A DNA stretch of 64,000 nucleotides, taken from contig NZ_CP108513.1 in assembly GCF_035989285.1 (NCBI RefSeq), positions 10,602,001 through 10,666,000 of the forward strand, given 5' to 3'. The translations under genes were made by a program, and so were the position numbers. The stretch comes from Streptomyces sp. NBC_01235 (GTDB lineage: Bacteria > Actinomycetota > Actinomycetes > Streptomycetales > Streptomycetaceae). The notes under the pieces are model-generated. The model was not told the origin of the DNA and did no database searches. It worked only from the letters and a program-made list of their open reading frames with translations. Positions 61,109 to 64,000 of this stretch are shown in pieces. The number at the start of each line of letters is the position of its first letter. The first letter of the stretch is position 1.

Positions 61109-62422
61109 TCATACGGCTACCCGGAGGTGGTCCGGCACGTCGTCGATGAGCTGCTGGACAGCACCCCTGAAGATCCATCCGATGGCCGCCCATGCCAGCA
61201 CGGCCGCGAGGATGAAAGTGACCGCATTGCCCGTCATGGCGGCGACGGCGCCGCCAACGACAGGGCCGAGCGCGTTGGCTCCCCAGATGAACGGCAGCGC
61301 GACACCATTGACGCGTCCCATCGCCTCCACGGGCGTTGCCTTCTGGATGAGCGTGATGATGGCCACGTTCGTCAGCGGTCCGGTGAAGCTGGAGATGCCC
61401 TGCGACACCACGACGACCGCGAACGCGAACTGCTTGCCGCCCAGCATGGCGGCTGGCAGTAGCGCGAACGCGAGGCCGAGCAGCGCGTGCGTCAGTACGA
61501 GTGTGCGCCCCATTCCCAGCCGCCCGCTGATTCTCTGGGACAGTGCTGCGCCGACGAGGACCGGGACGCTGCCCAGGCTCAACGCCAGGCCGAGTTGCCC
61601 AGCGGAGAAGTGCAGATCCTGGTAGGCGTACACGATGATTATCGCGAGCGTGGACGAGACCGCCATGTTGCCGAAGGTCAGCGTCAGCGTGAGGGACCGC
61701 AGGACGCGGTTGCCAAGGGTCAGTGCGATGCTGCCCCGGATGTCCCGGAGCGTGGCGCCCAGGCCACGCTCGGCGGGCGCCGGCCGAGGCTCCTTCTCGC
61801 GGATGAACAGCAGCAACAGGGCGGCGAGGAAGTAGGACACCGCATCGGCTGCGACAGCGCGGGCGGCGCCGATCAGGCTCACCAGGCCGCCACCGGCCGA
61901 CCTGCCCACTGTCATCGCAATCGACTTGCTCAGTTGGGTCTTGACGTTGCCCTCGACGAGGTCGGCACGGTCGAGGACCTGCGGGATGTATGCCTGATAT
62001 GCCAGTTGGAAGACCACATCGAAGACACCCTTGAGTAACGCGGCAACATACAGGTGCGCCAGGGTGAGGTGGCCCAGGACGGCGGCCAGCGGCAGCGAGC
62101 CGAGGATGACGCAGCGGGCGACGTTGGCGAGTTGCATCAGCGGCCGTCGGCGCAGTCGGTCGGTGAAGACGCCCATGATCGGCGCGAGCAGTACGAACGG
62201 CAGCCACTGCAGTGCCATGAGCGCGCCGACCCCGACGGCGCCGGTGCCCAGGGCGAGGACCGCCAGCGACGGCAGCGCCACGACGCTGATCTCACTGCCC
62301 AGAAGGCTGATCGACTCCCCGGACCACAGGAGAAGGAATGGGCGGTTGCGCGCCAGGACCGACTTCGGACGGGTTGCGCCGATTTTTGGATCTTCGACAG
62401 CCCTCTGAGTGGAACGCCGCAC
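61109..62422 (-). CDS. MFS exporter (EntS/MFS_3-like)
   Basis: 437 residues with about 12 membrane helices. RNRPFLLLWSGESISLLGSEISVVALPSLAVLALG opens the family; loop GVFTDRLRRRPLMQLANVARC is the MFS signature; second-half loop SQRISGRLGMGRTLVLT. MFS_3 members export siderophores or drugs. GTG 62422 is chosen for GAGGGGGG four bases upstream; ATG 62473 would add 17 residues. Next to a transposase fragment; no operon partner. Confidence 0.82.
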   Translation of the reverse strand: MRRSTQRAVEDPKIGATRPKSVLARNRPFLLLWSGESISLLGSEISVVALPSLAVLALGTGAVGVGALMALQWLPFVLLAPIMGVFTDRLRRRPLMQLANVARCVILGSLPLAAVLGHLTLAHLYVAALLKGVFDVVFQLAYQAYIPQVLDRADLVEGNVKTQLSKSIAMTVGRSAGGGLVSLIGAARAVAADAVSYFLAALLLLFIREKEPRPAPAERGLGATLRDIRGSIALTLGNRVLRSLTLTLTFGNMAVSSTLAIIIVYAYQDLHFSAGQLGLALSLGSVPVLVGAALSQRISGRLGMGRTLVLTHALLGLAFALLPAAMLGGKQFAFAVVVVSQGISSFTGPLTNVAIITLIQKATPVEAMGRVNGVALPFIWGANALGPVVGGAVAAMTGNAVTFILAAVLAWAAIGWIFRGAVQQLIDDVPDHLRVAV

Positions 62423-62625
62423 GATTCCCCCCTCGCCGAGATCTGCGATGCGCTGGCAAATAGTCGACATCATGCGTGCTCACCCTTCGCGGAGCAAGCG
62501 CTTTCTGGCCGTGCTGTCCGGAAAAGGAGACCTTGCAGCCGTAAAGGCGCTGTCTTGCAGATCGTGATCACGCCGGTAAGGGCCGATGCAGGGATGGGTG
62601 CGGTCACCGTTGATCATCGTGAGTT

Positions 62626-63356
62626 GTGTGGACAAACGACGAGACGGTTGCCGGAGCCCACAGCGTAGATCCCGGCCGATGGCGGGAGGCCTTCGAGATA
62701 GCCATGGGCCAGATCGCAGGCAGGTTCGCACGGTACGAACCCCGGCTACGGGCGGGGCGGTTGGTACTCGGTCTGCTGTCCGACCTGCCGCGGAAGAACT
62801 GCTGGACGATCGCGGAGCGGGCCGGGGAAACCAGCCCACACGGCATGCAGCACCTATTGTCCCGCGCCGCCTGGGACGCTGACGCGGTCCGTGACGACCT
62901 ACGCGAATACGTCGTCGAACACCTCCACGACGAGGCTGCGGTTCTAGTCGTCGACGAGACCGGTGACGTGAAGAAGGGCGCTCGCACCGTCGGGGTTCAG
63001 CGCCAGTACACCGGCACCGCCGGCAGGATCGAAAACTCCCAGGTCGCCGTCTATCTCGTCTACGCGGGCGCACGGGGACATGCGGCGGTGGACCGGGAGC
63101 TGTACATCCCGCGCTCGTGGACGTGCGACCCTGACCGCTGCCAGGCAGCAGGGCTCGGCGAGGACACCGTCTTCGCGACCGAGCCGGAACTGGCCCGCAC
63201 GATGATCGAACGGTTCCTGGACGCCGGACACCAAGTGGACTGGGTCACCGGTGACGAGGTCTACGGCGGCAGCCCGAAACTGAGGGCGGCTCTGGAAGAG
63301 CGCGGCATCGGCTACGTCCTCGCGGTGGCCTGCTCGGTCGAAGTCCCCACTAAGAC
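62626..63356 (+). pseudogene. IS701-family transposase, 3'-truncated
   Basis: ARYEPRLRAGRLVLGLLSDLPRKNCWTIAERAGETSPHGMQHLLSRAAWD, VLVVDETGDVKKGARTVGVQRQYTGTAGRIENSQVAVYL (DDE Asp), YIPRSWTCDPDRC and WVTGDEVYGGSPKLRAALEERG (second Asp) match IS701 transposases. Homology stops near VACSVEVPT at about 63354, where the sequence changes to that of the neighbouring IS5-type element. The last ~150 residues, with the catalytic Glu, are missing. Confidence 0.8.
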
Positions 63357-63428
63357 GTCATCTCAATTGGTGGGTAATTGTGTAGATAGTCGCTGGCAGA
63401 CGTGTTGTGGTGGCGGTTGAATGCCTTG

Positions 63429-63764
63429 GTGAGCGACTACTGGACACCCGCGCATCACGCGGTCGAGCACGAGGATGCGGAGACCTTGGCCCGGTTGCTG
63501 GCCGACGGTGCCGATCCTGATGAGGTCTTCAGCAACATGACGCTGCTGACGCACGCAATCGACGCCGAGGGCGATGGCTCCCTGCAGAGCGGTCAACCGT
63601 TGACCGTGCACACCACTGCTGTACTGCTGGCCTTCGGGGCTGACCCGGAGCTCGCCGATCCAGACGGTCGTACCCCCATGGACATGGCCAAGCACTACGG
63701 CCACCACTTGGCGGTGAAGCTGCTGCGGGCCCACATCAGCGGCCGAGCCGCCGGTAACAGATGA
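63429..63764 (+). CDS. Ankyrin-repeat protein, probable IS passenger
   Basis: 111 residues from GTG 63429. Two ankyrin-type helix pairs: YWTPAHHAVEHEDAETLARLLADGADPDEV and TAVLLAFGADPELADPDGRTPMDMAKHYGHHLAVKLL. It begins within 75 bp of the point where the IS701 gene is cut and overlaps the 3' end of the minus-strand transposase by 29 bp, so it seems to lie inside the IS element. Short ORF; the upstream in-frame ATG/TTG (63402/63426) are alternatives. Function in the element unknown. Confidence 0.6.
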   Translation: MSDYWTPAHHAVEHEDAETLARLLADGADPDEVFSNMTLLTHAIDAEGDGSLQSGQPLTVHTTAVLLAFGADPELADPDGRTPMDMAKHYGHHLAVKLLRAHISGRAAGNR

Positions 63765-64000
63765 GGGTGCAGGCGATACTTGTGAAGGCGAGGAAGTGCT
63801 CGGCCTTGCGCTCATATCGACGGTGGAGACGGCGGCAGCCGGCGAGCCAGGACATGGTGCGTTCGATCGTCCAACGGTGACGTCCCAGCCGCTGGGAGGT
63901 CTCAACTCCCTTGCGGGCGATGCGGTGCCGGATGCCTCGGCAGCTTAACCATCGCCGCAGATGGGCATAGTCGTAGCCCTTGTCGGCATGGAGCTTGCCG
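63736..64000 (-). CDS. IS5-family transposase, C-terminal part (runs off window)
   Basis: The last ~88 residues are inside the window: KLHADKGYDYAHLRRWLSCRG, RIARKGVETSQRLGRHRWTIERTMSWLAGCRRLHRRYERKAEHFL and LICYRRLGR. The ADKGYD Asp and the RWTIERT Glu are two of the DDE residues. The N-terminal part lies beyond 64000. This element cut the IS701 gene at about 63356. Confidence 0.8.
   Translation of the reverse strand, partial: GKLHADKGYDYAHLRRWLSCRGIRHRIARKGVETSQRLGRHRWTIERTMSWLAGCRRLHRRYERKAEHFLAFTSIACTLICYRRLGR

Overview
The window is high-GC actinobacterial DNA, most likely a Streptomyces chromosome arm. The grounds are the codon bias, GTG/TTG starts, chains of 4-nt start/stop overlaps, a DUF385 deazaflavin-type protein, a DUF4132 gene and Streptomyces-type insertion sequences. 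The right third is rich in broken transposases, as expected of an unstable arm or integrated accessory DNA.

Layout. 1-1379: decayed remnants (EtfB, SRPBCC, AraC). 1380-15876: an aromatic-catabolism island with an HpaD-like ring-cleavage dioxygenase, FAH-family hydrolase/isomerase, carboxymuconolactone decarboxylase-like protein, alcohol dehydrogenase, enolase paralogue, FMN reductase, MFS permease, 2-hydroxyacid dehydrogenase, APH-type kinase and cupin. Five near-identical palindromes (consensus TGCTAACGATAGCA) in its promoters mark it as one regulon of the LacI repressor encoded inside it. 16498-25145: a persulfide/H2S island (DUF302, persulfide dioxygenase-rhodanese, two rhodaneses, TSUP exporter, CsoR-type repressor without the copper His, thioredoxin, class V aminotransferase, OsmC), tied together by five TACCCC-N2-GGGGTA operators. 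Its SQR and DsrE genes are decayed and fused. 25340-34420: a P-type ATPase with a hemerythrin tail, a five-gene flavin/Fe-S electron-transfer operon with ApbE, a two-component system and a DUF2231 membrane protein.

34543-37065: a MarR gene beside a DsbA/MBL/SnoaL operon. 37456-40355: a DUF4132 protein translationally coupled to a small partner. 40356-49494: TetR/SDR pair, RibD-type reductase, ABC exporter, DUF6544 and membrane proteins, with IS630, AAA ATPase and APH fragments between. 49700-64000: mobile DNA, including an IS110 element with an intact transposase and possible bridge-RNA leader, broken ISAs1, IS21, IS5 and IS701 copies, a complete IS5-type element with a TAA target duplication, a 1.38-kb inverted-repeat cassette that carries a cargo gene but no transposase, an EntS-like MFS exporter, and an IS5-type element with an apparent ankyrin-repeat passenger.

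The most notable points are the LacI regulon with an active-site-altered enolase and a kinase, the persulfide regulon with its deletion scar, the flavin operon lacking an obvious FMN-binding acceptor domain, and the cassette at 58755-60137.
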